This document shows, piece after piece, positions 1 through 7,813 of a stretch of DNA of 64,000 nt. Numbering within the stretch: the first letter of the stretch is position 1; every line of letters begins with the position of its first letter. A program made the position numbers and the translations under genes. This stretch comes from Sphingomonadaceae bacterium (GTDB taxonomy: Bacteria; Pseudomonadota; Alphaproteobacteria; Sphingomonadales; Sphingomonadaceae): NCBI GenBank assembly GCA_947477745.1, contig CANJUF010000002.1, forward strand, positions 62,001 through 126,000, given 5' to 3'. The notes beneath the pieces were generated by a model that was not told the DNA's origin, did no database searches, and saw only the letters and a program-made list of their open reading frames with translations.

Positions 1-116
1 CCTTCCAGCATCCCCGCCAGCAAATCGCGCTCGATGTCGAGTTTGCCATAGGGTCTGGCGGTGTCGCATGTGATGGGCGCGGAAGCGGGCGGGGGCACGT
101 CAACAACCGGCGTCAT
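1..116 (-). CDS. Possible 5' end of an unknown minus-strand gene, cut by the window edge
   Basis: An open frame runs leftward from an ATG at 116 to the window edge and gives about 38 residues. It has a Pro/Ala-rich start and then a stretch beginning ARPYGKLDIERDLL that looks helical. I do not recognise the family. The frame also stays open upstream of the ATG, so the true start could lie further right. It abuts the point where the recombinase remnant at 165 loses sense, which would fit a rearrangement junction. Support is weak. Confidence 0.2.
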   Translation of the reverse strand, partial: MTPVVDVPPPASAPITCDTARPYGKLDIERDLLAGMLE

Positions 117-164
117 CGGCAACTTCGCTGCTGCGAGCTTGCGAAGAATAGGCGATGCTTTTGG

Positions 165-733
<569 letters not shown>

Positions 734-867
734 CCTGAGCCTGTTGGGCAGGCGTGCGGTTAGCAGAGCATATCCGCGCTTACCAGCCCATATTGGCACG
801 CGCGCTGGCTTGCCGCGCCGCTTCTGGGTTAGCGATTTGGCAAGACCGCCCTGCTATCGCCTGCGCA

Positions 868-1296
868 ATGGACGCCAATTCCTCCAGCGAACGACCTGCT
901 CCAAGCGGCGGAGCTTTTACCGGCTCGGGCCGCGCGCGCTTCGGTCAGGGCGCCGCCAATGCGCTGTCGATGAAGTGGGCGGCGCTGCACGATGCCGCCG
1001 CGACCGTCGCGCTTATCGCCGGGATCGAGGCCCAAGCCATGACTCAAGAGGTCAGGGCTTTCCCGGTTACGCTGCGCGACGCGCCAGCCGCCGCGCGCGA
1101 ACTGGCCGAGAACGGCGTGGCCGATATTGCCGCAGTCATGGAGCCTGGGCTTTCGGCACTGATTGCTGCTCACGCGCGGGGCGCAAGCCCGCATGCCGCC
1201 GCCGCCGCGCTTTGGGAGGAATTCCTGTCCACGCGCGACGCGCTGATGGCACTGGCGGCAAGCCGGATACCGCCGGCGAAGCTGCGCAGCACCTGA
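868..1296 (+). CDS. Conserved hypothetical protein, 142 aa
   Basis: A soluble, Ala-rich protein with no signal peptide or membrane segment. The first 40 residues are Ser/Gly-rich and likely disordered. The rest is predicted helical (ALSMKWAALHDAAATVALIAG, then a stretch around VADIAAVMEP). I chose the ATG at 868 over a start at 754, because the upstream part overlaps the region next to tRNA-Arg and looks non-coding. No strong ribosome binding site is seen. No function can be given. It lies 50 bases upstream of mmcB in the same direction, but the LexA box between them suggests mmcB has its own promoter. Confidence 0.55.
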   Translation: MDANSSSERPAPSGGAFTGSGRARFGQGAANALSMKWAALHDAAATVALIAGIEAQAMTQEVRAFPVTLRDAPAAARELAENGVADIAAVMEPGLSALIAAHARGASPHAAAAALWEEFLSTRDALMALAASRIPPAKLRST

Positions 1297-1318
1297 CCTG
1301 ATCGCCGCCCCTTCACAA

Positions 1319-1333
1319 GTTCTTCATATGTTC
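1319..1333 (+). promoter_or_regulatory. LexA (SOS) box upstream of mmcB
   Basis: The sequence reads GTTC-TTCATAT-GTTC, an exact match to the alphaproteobacterial LexA operator GTTC-N7-GTTC. It ends 13 bases before the mmcB start codon. A bound repressor here would block transcription initiation. Confidence 0.85.
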
Positions 1334-1346
1334 CTAGACGGGGCGC

Positions 1347-1868
1347 ATGGCCGCAAGCGATTCGCCCCTTATCGATAGCTCCGACAGTGCCGCCGCAGCC
1401 GCGGAAGCAGGCGCCGCCCGCGTGCGGCGCGGGATATGCCGCTTGTTCGCGCGCAACGACGTGTGGTGCCTTGCCGAAATGCCCTTGCGCGGCGGCAGGC
1501 GGGCCGACCTGATGGGGATCGATGCCAAGGGCCATGTCGTCATCGTCGAGATCAAGGTCTCGCGCGCGGACCTGCTGGGAGACGCCAAGTGGACTGACTA
1601 TCTCCAGTTTTGCGACCGTTTCTACTGGGGCCTTGCCCCCGAGCTTGACCGTGCCTGCCTCGACCTTGGCGAATTTCTGCCGGATCGCTGCGGCGTTATC
1701 GTCGCCGATGGCTACGATGCGGAGATCCTTCGCCCCGCTCCGCTGTTGCAGATGGCGGCGGCCCGGCGCAAGGTGGAGGTCGAACGGCTGGCGCGCGCGG
1801 CGCTGCGCCGCATGATCACGTCGGCAGATCCGCACACCGTGCAATGGGGCGCGGATAGCGCAAGTTAA
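1347..1868 (+). CDS. mmcB: MmcB family DNA repair protein (DUF1052)
   Basis: A 173-residue protein of the MmcB family, first described in Caulobacter as an SOS-induced factor needed for resistance to mitomycin C. It has a PD-(D/E)xK nuclease-like core: an Arg-rich helix near residue 25, then EMPLRGGRRADLMGID (about 47-62), then VVIVEIKVSRADLLGD (about 67-82), where the Asp and the Glu-x-Lys are the candidate metal and catalytic residues. SOS control is supported by the LexA box directly upstream. It is followed 33 bases later by a flavin-binding family gene that is probably unrelated in function. Confidence 0.9.
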   Translation: MAASDSPLIDSSDSAAAAAEAGAARVRRGICRLFARNDVWCLAEMPLRGGRRADLMGIDAKGHVVIVEIKVSRADLLGDAKWTDYLQFCDRFYWGLAPELDRACLDLGEFLPDRCGVIVADGYDAEILRPAPLLQMAAARRKVEVERLARAALRRMITSADPHTVQWGADSAS

Positions 1869-1901
1869 TTGAGCTGGAAGGCCAGCAAAGGGGGACAGGA
1901 C

Positions 1902-2372
1902 ATGCCGTCACGGCGCGAAACGATCGAAATGACACCGGATGAAGTGCGCGACTATCTCAAGGAGCAGAAGCGCATCATCCTCGTCACCAATGGCGCGAAC
2001 GGCCTGCCGCACCCGATGCCGATGAACTTCGGCGTCGATAGCGAAGGCCGCGTGGTGATGACCACTTTTGCCAAGGCGCAAAAGGTGAAGAATGTCGAGC
2101 GCGATCCGCGCGCCAGCCTGCTGGTCGAGAGCGGCGAAGGCTATTCCGATCTCAAGTCGGTGCTGCTTTACTGCGATGTCGAGATCGTCACCGGTGCCGA
2201 GGCTGTCGCCGAGACGATGGGCATCATCCAGGGCAGCACCTCGCTTTCGAAGGATTTCTCCAGGGAGATGAGCGAGCAGGCGCGCGCTTCCTATGCCAAG
2301 CGCGTGGTGCTGCGCTTCACCCCGTTCCAGACGATCAGCTGGGACCATACCAAGCTGGGCGGGAAGTACTGA
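1902..2372 (+). CDS. Pyridoxamine 5'-phosphate oxidase-like (split-barrel FMN/F420) protein
   Basis: A 156-residue protein of the split beta-barrel flavin-binding superfamily. The opening ETIEMTPDEVRDYLKEQ helix, the NGLPHPMPMNFGVDSEGRVV strand region and VKNVERDPRASLLVE are typical of small PPOX-class oxidoreductases. I chose the ATG at 1902 because AAAGGGGGACAGG just before it is a good ribosome binding site. The longer frame from 1869 starts immediately at the mmcB stop. The substrate is unknown; members bind FMN, F420 or haem. Confidence 0.8.
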   Translation: MPSRRETIEMTPDEVRDYLKEQKRIILVTNGANGLPHPMPMNFGVDSEGRVVMTTFAKAQKVKNVERDPRASLLVESGEGYSDLKSVLLYCDVEIVTGAEAVAETMGIIQGSTSLSKDFSREMSEQARASYAKRVVLRFTPFQTISWDHTKLGGKY

Positions 2373-2376
2373 TAGC

Positions 2377-2559
2377 CTATCGCGATGGCCAGACCCGCGG
2401 CCCGCGCGCTTTCAGCTTGTCGAGCAGCGCTGCCTTGCCTTGCGGCGAAAGCATCGCCCAGTCGGCAATCTCGGCAAGCGTGCGACGGCAGCCCATGCAC
2501 CAGCCGCTGGCCGGATCGATGCGGCACACCTTGGTGCAGGGCGAGGGCGGTTCGCGCAT
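2377..2559 (-). CDS. DUF1289 domain protein, 60 aa
   Basis: A small cysteine-rich protein. It has the DUF1289 pattern SPCTKVC near residue 6, then GWCMGCRRT (about 19-27) and EIADWAML. The four cysteines (C-x3-C and C-x2-C) probably bind a metal or an Fe-S cluster. Such proteins are very common in Proteobacteria, with no settled function. It is convergent with the preceding flavoprotein gene, 4 bases apart. Confidence 0.85.
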   Translation of the reverse strand: MREPPSPCTKVCRIDPASGWCMGCRRTLAEIADWAMLSPQGKAALLDKLKARGPRVWPSR

Positions 2560-2600
2560 GAAGCGGAGCTAGTGTCGCGCCCTTCGCTGCGCAACTGTGT

Positions 2601-2608
2601 AATTTTCT
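2601..2608. repeat. Left 8-bp target-site duplication of the IS1595-type element
   Basis: AATTTTCT, identical to 3598-3605. Eight A+T-rich base pairs is the duplication size of the IS1595 family. Confidence 0.85.
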
Positions 2609-2630
2609 GGCGATTGTATACTTTGCAAAC
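2609..2630 (+). repeat. Left terminal inverted repeat of the IS1595-type element
   Basis: It starts GGCGATTGTATACTTTGCAA. The right copy differs at two positions (A for G at 9, C for T at 15). Confidence 0.85.
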
Positions 2631-2656
2631 TCAGGAGTCGCTGATATGACGCCCCC

Positions 2657-3058
2657 GTGCGGCGGGTTATCGGCTTTCTCGGTTCTCTTGGTGTTGGCCT
2701 GATGCTGACCGCAGCCGGTCTGCTGCTCGACGCTCGTTCTCTAATTTATTCTGGCGTCGTGATTTTCGGCCTGATGATCGCTCTTTGGTTATGGACGTGG
2801 GCGCGGCCGATTGAGATGGCAGAATCTCCTTCTGGTGCCGCGCCCGTAGTGGGGTCGCCAGCGCTGGGGGTAATCACTGAGAGTGAAAAGGCGATCCAAG
2901 CGCTCAAGCAATCCAGATTGAACGCGATTGTCGCTAGAAAACAAGGCAATGACGAGACAAGACGCCGCGCATATCACCAATTCGAGGCCGCCCTGCTTAG
3001 CGTCGAACGCCAGTTTGGCGTCGGAAAACTCAAGCTAGGCTCAGGACTCATTGATTGA
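2657..3058 (+). CDS. Putative passenger gene: small membrane protein with cytosolic helix
   Basis: A 133-residue frame with two adjacent hydrophobic segments (about 5-24 and 29-48) followed by a polar C-terminal half (ESEKAIQALKQSRLNAIVAR). It lies wholly inside the IS1595-type element, divergent to the transposase, where IS1595 elements often carry passengers. Base composition is less G+C-rich than the flanks. The start is uncertain. AGGAG at 2633-2637 is ideally placed for an ATG at 2646, but that frame ends after 18 codons; only the GTG at 2657 opens the long frame. The last codons overlap the IS5 end, so the natural C-terminus may be lost. Confidence 0.45.
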   Translation: MRRVIGFLGSLGVGLMLTAAGLLLDARSLIYSGVVIFGLMIALWLWTWARPIEMAESPSGAAPVVGSPALGVITESEKAIQALKQSRLNAIVARKQGNDETRRRAYHQFEAALLSVERQFGVGKLKLGSGLID

Positions 3059-3126
3059 GCCAAAAGATGACGGTTGCGGCGATGCAGATGGCAGACATGA
3101 ATGTGTGGGCGCATCGGTCGTAGCGG
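3036..3126 (-). mobile_element. 3' end fragment of an IS5-family element
   Basis: On the minus strand, 3125 down to 3048 encodes RYDRCAHTFMSAICIAATV followed by IFWLNQ and a stop. This is the characteristic C-terminus of IS5-family (IS427-like) transposases. The fragment sits in a different frame from the IS1595 transposase start to which it is joined at about 3126-3132. The IS end is probably near 3036. This is a deletion scar left after an IS5 copy inserted into the IS1595 transposase. Confidence 0.75.
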
Positions 3127-3532
3127 GTATGTCACCGCCCATTGGAGCGAGGTTCCCATCGCGCATAGCTTCACGAATGCGATGCGCGAGAAACCACGCG
3201 CTCTTGTAAGTGATTTCCAGAACACGGTGCAGTTGGTGGGCGCTGATACCCTTCTTGCTGCTGGTCATCAGATAGACAGCCTGGAGCGCCTTATGCAGCG
3301 GCAGACGAATATGCTCGAACACGGTGCCCACAGTAGCGCGGAACTGCTTCTTGCAAGAGCCACAGCGCCACAGACCGACGCGAATGCGCTTTTCAGGGTT
3401 GGCCTTCACTTTGGTCAGGCGATCAAGTGAACCACAGTGCGGGCAAACCGGCTCTCCGGCCCACACGATTTTTTCGAGATGGGCGAAGGCCGCTTCTTCG
3501 CTGTGGAACTCTGGGCGGGAAAGGGCAGACAT
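3041..3532 (-). pseudogene. Truncated IS1595-family transposase
   Basis: The frame starts at the ATG at 3532, preceded by AGGAG (rev. comp. around 3540), with MSALSRPEFHSEEAAFAHLE. It has a zinc ribbon (CPHCG near residue 34, CGSCKKQFRATVGTVFE near 61-77) and the helical segment ending TYKSAWFLAHRIREAMRD. Complete IS1595 transposases continue for roughly another 170 residues with the DDE-type catalytic domain. Here that part is gone, and the frame continues out of register into the IS5 scar. It is inactive. Confidence 0.85.
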
Positions 3533-3575
3533 TGGCTTAACTCCTGATAGGAATCTTATGCCATATCGCTTGCGT

Positions 3576-3597
3576 GTTTGCAAGGTATATAATCGCC
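3576..3597 (-). repeat. Right terminal inverted repeat of the IS1595-type element
   Basis: Its reverse complement starts GGCGATTATATACCTTGCAA and matches the left repeat at 20 of 22 positions. Confidence 0.85.
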
Positions 3598-3605
3598 AAT
3601 TTTCT
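3598..3605. repeat. Right 8-bp target-site duplication
   Basis: AATTTTCT, identical to 2601-2608. Confidence 0.85.
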
Positions 3606-3830
3606 TGCTTTTTGTTGCATTGCACCCTAAACGCCCGCTCAGCGATCGGCGAACCGCTCTGGCGGTGCGCAGTCCATGGCAGCGTGAGACCGCATTTTTT
3701 GCGGCAGGCCCGGACACACGATCGCCACCGAATGAACGCTTCTCTCCTCACGCCAGGGTCGCGATGAACGCAACCCTTCGCGCGCGCTGCAATCCTGCTG
3801 CGCGCCTGAGAGACTATTTGAAAGTTACAC
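3606..3830 (+). other. Leader region of the DEAD-box helicase gene
   Basis: These 225 bases separate the insertion element from the helicase start. They hold a small hairpin at 3690-3704 (CCGCA, six T, TGCGG counting shared bases) and two short in-phase-unrelated ATGAACGC starts (3732 and 3764). Long structured leaders are common for DEAD-box RNA helicases. I see no convincing -35/-10 pair, and the IS insertion may have displaced the native promoter. Confidence 0.3.
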
Positions 3831-5174
3831 ATGTCCTATTTTGCCAAGCTCGGCCTGTCCGAGCCTTTGACGCGCGCGCTTGCATCGCGCGGCTATAACG
3901 AAGCCACCCCGATTCAGCAGCAGGCGATCCCCGCGCTCCTACAGGGCCGCGACCTGCTCGGCATTGCGCAGACCGGCACCGGCAAGACCGCTGCCTTCGC
4001 GCTGCCTTCGCTGCATCTGCTGCTGGCCAACCAGAAACCGCACCGCCCGGCCTCGTGCCGCATGCTGGTGCTCTCGCCGACGCGCGAGCTTGCCGCCCAG
4101 ATCGCCGACAACATGCGCGGCTATGCCAAATTCACCAACCTCTCGGTCGAATGCATCTTCGGCGGCGTTCCCGTCGGCAAGCAGGCCCGCGCCCTGTCGC
4201 GCGGCTGCGACGTGCTCGTCGCCACGCCGGGACGCCTGCTCGATCTGATCGACCAGCGCGCTTTGACCTTGCGCGAAGTCGAGATCTTCGTGCTCGACGA
4301 AGCCGATCAGATGATGGACCTCGGCTTCATCCATCCGCTCAAGCGGGTTGCGGCAATGCTGCCCAAGCCGCGCCAGAGCCTGTTCTTCTCGGCGACCATG
4401 CCCAAGGCGATCGCCGAGCTGGGCAAGCAGTTCATCCACGATCCGGTGCGGGTCGAGATCGCCCCGCAATCGACCACCGCCGAGCGGGTCGAGCAGTTCG
4501 TCACGTTCGTCAACCAGGCCGAGAAGCAGGCGCTGCTGACCCTGCGCCTGCGCGCCGGGCTCGCCGACAAGTCGATCGACCGCGCGCTGGTGTTCACGCG
4601 GACCAAGCACGGCGCCGACCGGGTGGTACGCCATCTCGAATCGGCCGGCGTTCCTGCCGCTGCGATTCACGGCAACAAGAGCCAGGGGCAGCGGACCGCC
4701 GCGCTTAACGCTTTCCGTCAGGGCAAGACGGCAGTCCTCGTTGCCACCGACATCGCCGCGCGCGGCATCGACGTGACCGGGATCAGCCACGTCTTCAACT
4801 TCGAGATGCCCAACGTCGCCGAGCAATATGTCCACCGCATCGGCCGCACCGCGCGCGCCGGGCGCGACGGCATTGCGATCAGCTTCGTCGCCCCCGACGA
4901 GAAGCCTTACCTGCGCGACATCGAAAAGCTCGCCCGAGTGAAGCTCGATCCGATGGCGCTGCCCGAAGGCTTCATTGAGGACGCCCGCAAGCTGCCCGCA
5001 GCGGCATCGAAACCATCCGGTCAAGGCGGCGGCAACCGCGGACGCGGCGGCCAGGGTTCGGACCGGTCGGCACCGCGCGCCGATGGCGACGGCCAGCGCA
5101 GCAAGCGGCGGTTCGGTTCGGGCAACCGGTCGGGCGTCGGCGCTCACGCCGGCAAGGTGCGCCGCGCGGGCTAG
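3831..5174 (+). CDS. DEAD-box ATP-dependent RNA helicase (RhlE-like)
   Basis: A 447-residue helicase that unwinds RNA duplexes using ATP, with roles in ribosome assembly or RNA decay. All family motifs are present: Q motif GYNEATPIQQQAIP (about 22), Walker A AQTGTGKT (about 46), PTRELA, TPGRLLD, VLDEAD (about 154), FFSATMP, ARGIDV and HRIGRTARAG (about 343). The C-terminal 70 residues are Gly/Arg/Ser-rich, basic and presumably disordered, which suits RNA binding. The length and tail resemble the RhlE group, but the sub-family is not certain. The gene stands alone, followed 33 bases later by a hydroxylase gene. Confidence 0.93.
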   Translation: MSYFAKLGLSEPLTRALASRGYNEATPIQQQAIPALLQGRDLLGIAQTGTGKTAAFALPSLHLLLANQKPHRPASCRMLVLSPTRELAAQIADNMRGYAKFTNLSVECIFGGVPVGKQARALSRGCDVLVATPGRLLDLIDQRALTLREVEIFVLDEADQMMDLGFIHPLKRVAAMLPKPRQSLFFSATMPKAIAELGKQFIHDPVRVEIAPQSTTAERVEQFVTFVNQAEKQALLTLRLRAGLADKSIDRALVFTRTKHGADRVVRHLESAGVPAAAIHGNKSQGQRTAALNAFRQGKTAVLVATDIAARGIDVTGISHVFNFEMPNVAEQYVHRIGRTARAGRDGIAISFVAPDEKPYLRDIEKLARVKLDPMALPEGFIEDARKLPAAASKPSGQGGGNRGRGGQGSDRSAPRADGDGQRSKRRFGSGNRSGVGAHAGKVRRAG

Positions 5175-5207
5175 CGGCGCGAGGCGTGCCGGGGCATAAG
5201 GCATAGC

Positions 5208-5942
5208 ATGTCGGCCCCGGTCCCCTCCGCCCTGAGCGCTGCTGCGCTGTCGATGATCGCGATGACCGCGATCGTGGGCCTGCGCTATCTCGCCAGCAGC
5301 GGCCTGTTCGCCTGGCTAACCTCGAAAGTGCGGCCGGGCCTCTATGCCGGGCTTGCCCCGCAGATCCGCACCGAACTGCGCTGGTCGCTGGCCTCGGCGG
5401 CGATTTACGGGCTGCCCGCCGGCCTTGTCGCCTGGGGTTGGCAGCATCGCGGCTGGACGCGGATCTACACCGATCCTGCCGACTATCCGCTGTGGTGGCT
5501 GCCGCTCTCGGTGCTGGCTTTCCTGATCGCGCACGATGCCTGGTTCTACTGGACGCACCGCTGGATGCACCGGCCGGCGCTGTTCCGCGTGGCTCACGCC
5601 GTGCATCACGCCAGCCGTCCGCCGACAGCCTGGGCGGCGATGAGCTTTCACCCCATCGAAGCCCTTACCGGCGCGGTGGTGATCCCTGCGCTGGTGTTCC
5701 TTATCCCCATCCATGTCGCCGCGCTGGGTTTGGTGCTGACGGTAATGACGGTTATGGGCGTGACCAATCATATGGGCTGGGAGATGTTCCCGCGCCGCCT
5801 CGTTCATTCCCGGCTCGGGAACTGGCTGATAACTGCCAGTCACCACAGTCGCCATCACGAGCAGTACGCATGCAATTACGGCCTCTATTTCCGCTTCTGG
5901 GATCACTTGTGCGCCACCGATCGCGGGCTCTCGCAGCCATAG
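5208..5942 (+). CDS. Sterol desaturase / fatty acid hydroxylase family membrane protein
   Basis: A 244-residue integral membrane di-iron enzyme. Four or five hydrophobic segments surround the histidine clusters HDAWFYWTHRWMH (about 106-118), HAVHHASRPP (about 126-135) and HHSRHHEQYACNYG (about 209-222). These form the family's metal site. Relatives hydroxylate or desaturate sterols, fatty acids, sphingolipids or carotenoids. The substrate cannot be read from the sequence, though sphingoid or carotenoid lipids are plausible in this order. The 3' end overlaps the DUF2141 gene by 34 bases. Confidence 0.88.
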   Translation: MSAPVPSALSAAALSMIAMTAIVGLRYLASSGLFAWLTSKVRPGLYAGLAPQIRTELRWSLASAAIYGLPAGLVAWGWQHRGWTRIYTDPADYPLWWLPLSVLAFLIAHDAWFYWTHRWMHRPALFRVAHAVHHASRPPTAWAAMSFHPIEALTGAVVIPALVFLIPIHVAALGLVLTVMTVMGVTNHMGWEMFPRRLVHSRLGNWLITASHHSRHHEQYACNYGLYFRFWDHLCATDRGLSQP

Positions 5943-6364
5943 CGCTTGCCGTGCTGTCGCCCGCGATGTTGGGCGTATCCGCCGCTCCCGCGCCGGGCCA
6001 TGTGAACGCCACGGCGACCGGGCTGCGCTCGGCCAAGGGACAGGTGCTGGCCTGCCTCACGCATAGCGCCAGCCGCTTTCCCAACTGCGAGCGCGACGCC
6101 TCGGCACACACCTTGATCGTCACCGCCAGCAGCCAGGTTGAGCTCGATTTCGGCATGGTGCCTGCGGGCATCTACGCGATTGCGCTGGTTCATGACGAGA
6201 ACGGCAACGGGAAGCTCGACAAGCGCCTGATCATACCCGCCGAAGGGTTCGGCTTTTCGCGCAACGCGCCGGTGCGCTTCGGTCCGCCCAGCTTCGCCTC
6301 GGCGGCCTTCGCGGTTGACGGAGCGCAGCAGCATCAGGCGATCCGGATGCGCTACATGTTCTGA
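5909..6364 (+). CDS. DUF2141 domain exported protein
   Basis: A 151-residue protein if started at the GTG at 5909. That start gives a textbook signal peptide, with RHRSR followed by a hydrophobic run and a cut after about VSAAPA. The mature part has the DUF2141 pattern, including VPAGIYAIALVHDENGNGKLD and the closing hydrophobic strand. It is secreted to the periplasm. Relatives often sit beside carotenoid or lipid-modifying genes, and here the gene overlaps the hydroxylase gene, which suggests coupled expression. Function is unknown. Confidence 0.75.
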   Translation: MRHRSRALAAIALAVLSPAMLGVSAAPAPGHVNATATGLRSAKGQVLACLTHSASRFPNCERDASAHTLIVTASSQVELDFGMVPAGIYAIALVHDENGNGKLDKRLIIPAEGFGFSRNAPVRFGPPSFASAAFAVDGAQQHQAIRMRYMF

Positions 6365-6483
6365 CCCCGGTGACCTGAAATTCATCGCAAAGCGTATTTC
6401 GGGACAGAACCTGACTTGCGGCGGGCCATGCGTCCGCCTAACCGAATCGGGTGAGACATACGGGCGACGATCGGCAACAAGGG

Positions 6484-7728
6484 ATGCAAGGCACTGTCCC
6501 GGCAGATCGGGCAGGCACATTTTCTCCCTTCGGCTATCCGATCTTCCGGGCCATCTGGATCGCCAACCTGTGCTCCAATCTGGGCGCGATGGTCCAGTCC
6601 GTCGCTGCCGCATGGCTGATGACCGAGCTGACCGATTCCAACCAGCTCATCGCGCTGGTCCAGGCATCGACCACCCTGCCGATCATGCTTTTCGGGCTGA
6701 TTGCCGGGGCGATTGCCGACAATTTCGACCGCCGCCGGGTGATGCTCGCCGCGCAGAGCGGGATGCTGGTCACCTCGGCCGCGCTGGCCGCACTGTCTTA
6801 CGCGGACAAGATCGGGCCGGTTACGCTGATCGCCTTTACCCTGACGGTCGGGATCGGCACCGCGCTCAATTCGCCCGCCTGGCAAAGCTCGGTGCGACAG
6901 ACCGTGCCGCGCGGCGATCTGCCGCAGGCAATCGCGCTCAATTCGATGTCGTTCAACATTGCCCGCAGCGTCGGACCGGCGCTGGGCGGCGTGCTGATCT
7001 CGCTGTGGGATAGCTCGCTCGCTTTCGCCTTGAACGCGGTCAGCTATCTCGCACTGATCACGGTGCTGCTGCGCTGGAAGCCCGAGCCGCGAACCATCGC
7101 CCGCCGCCCGATATTCCGCGCAATCGGGGTGGGGCTGAGGTTCTGCTTCTCCTCCTCGCCGATCCGCCGTCTGCTGATCCGGGGCTTTTTTCTCGGCTTT
7201 GCAATCGCCGGGTATCAGGCGCTGATGCCGGCGGTGGTCGGAGAGCAGCTTGGCGGCAGCGAGATTGATTACGGCATGCTGCTCACCGTCTTCGGGCTGG
7301 GTTCGATCGTCGCCGCACCGTTCCTGCGCAAGCTGCGCCAGATGCTTGAGCTCGAAGGCCTGCTGGCCATCAGCGTCGGCTTTTACCTCGTCGCCATGTC
7401 GGTGCTGGCCGAAGTCCACGCCGTGATCTGGGCCGCGCCGGTCGCATTCATGGCCGGCATGGCTTTCGTTGCGGTGATGACCAGCCTCAACACGGCGATG
7501 CAGTTCCGCTCGCCTGACGATGTGCTGGGCCGCTGCCTATCGACCTATCAGGCTATAACTTTCGGCGGCATGGCGATCGGGGCTTGGTTCTGGGGCGCGG
7601 TCGCCGACGCGTTCAGCCTGTCCTTCGCGCTGCACGCGGCTTCGGCCTTCATGGCTGTCGGCACGGCGGTGCTATGGCGCATCGCGCCGATGCCCAAGGC
7701 GCACGAAGGCATTGTCGAGGCGCAGTGA
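6484..7728 (+). CDS. Major facilitator superfamily transporter (MFS_3 / EntS-like)
   Basis: About 414 residues with 12 predicted membrane helices. The opening FGYPIFRAIWIANLCSNLGA, the loop GAIADNFDRRRVMLAAQ after helix 2-3 and the halfway SPIRRLLIRGFF match the MFS_3 branch that includes the enterobactin exporter EntS. It probably exports a small molecule using proton motive force; the substrate is unknown. Both the GTG at 6451 and the ATG at 6484 are possible starts. I took the ATG because the family normally begins shortly before the FSPFGYPIFR stretch. Confidence 0.85.
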   Translation: MQGTVPADRAGTFSPFGYPIFRAIWIANLCSNLGAMVQSVAAAWLMTELTDSNQLIALVQASTTLPIMLFGLIAGAIADNFDRRRVMLAAQSGMLVTSAALAALSYADKIGPVTLIAFTLTVGIGTALNSPAWQSSVRQTVPRGDLPQAIALNSMSFNIARSVGPALGGVLISLWDSSLAFALNAVSYLALITVLLRWKPEPRTIARRPIFRAIGVGLRFCFSSSPIRRLLIRGFFLGFAIAGYQALMPAVVGEQLGGSEIDYGMLLTVFGLGSIVAAPFLRKLRQMLELEGLLAISVGFYLVAMSVLAEVHAVIWAAPVAFMAGMAFVAVMTSLNTAMQFRSPDDVLGRCLSTYQAITFGGMAIGAWFWGAVADAFSLSFALHAASAFMAVGTAVLWRIAPMPKAHEGIVEAQ

Positions 7729-7813
7729 ACTTCCATTAGGACGCGCAGACTTAACCGTAATTTTACCATGATGCGCCAAAACGGACCCTGACAAGGATTA
7801 TGGGGATCCACGA

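Larger units (their letters stand above)
2609..3597. mobile_element. Degenerate IS1595-family element with passenger gene and IS5 scar
   Basis: The 989-bp element is bounded by 22-bp terminal inverted repeats, 2609-2630 and 3576-3597, which match at 20 of 22 positions. Perfect 8-bp duplications sit outside them. Inside are a rightward membrane-protein gene (2657-3058) and a leftward transposase that keeps only its N-terminal zinc-ribbon and helical region. The catalytic half is replaced by the last 26 codons of an IS5-family transposase. The element is therefore non-autonomous, although both ends look usable if a related transposase acts in trans. Confidence 0.85.

Noticed and set aside
2974..3225. 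Several short minus-strand open frames around the IS1595/IS5 junction
   Set aside because: They are out-of-frame readings of the two transposase remnants; only the short stretch encoding the IS5 C-terminus and the IS1595 N-terminus have family resemblance.
3939..5204. A 421-codon open frame antisense to the DEAD-box helicase
   Set aside because: High G+C produces long antisense frames. It has no start signal or family features, while the sense strand has every helicase motif.
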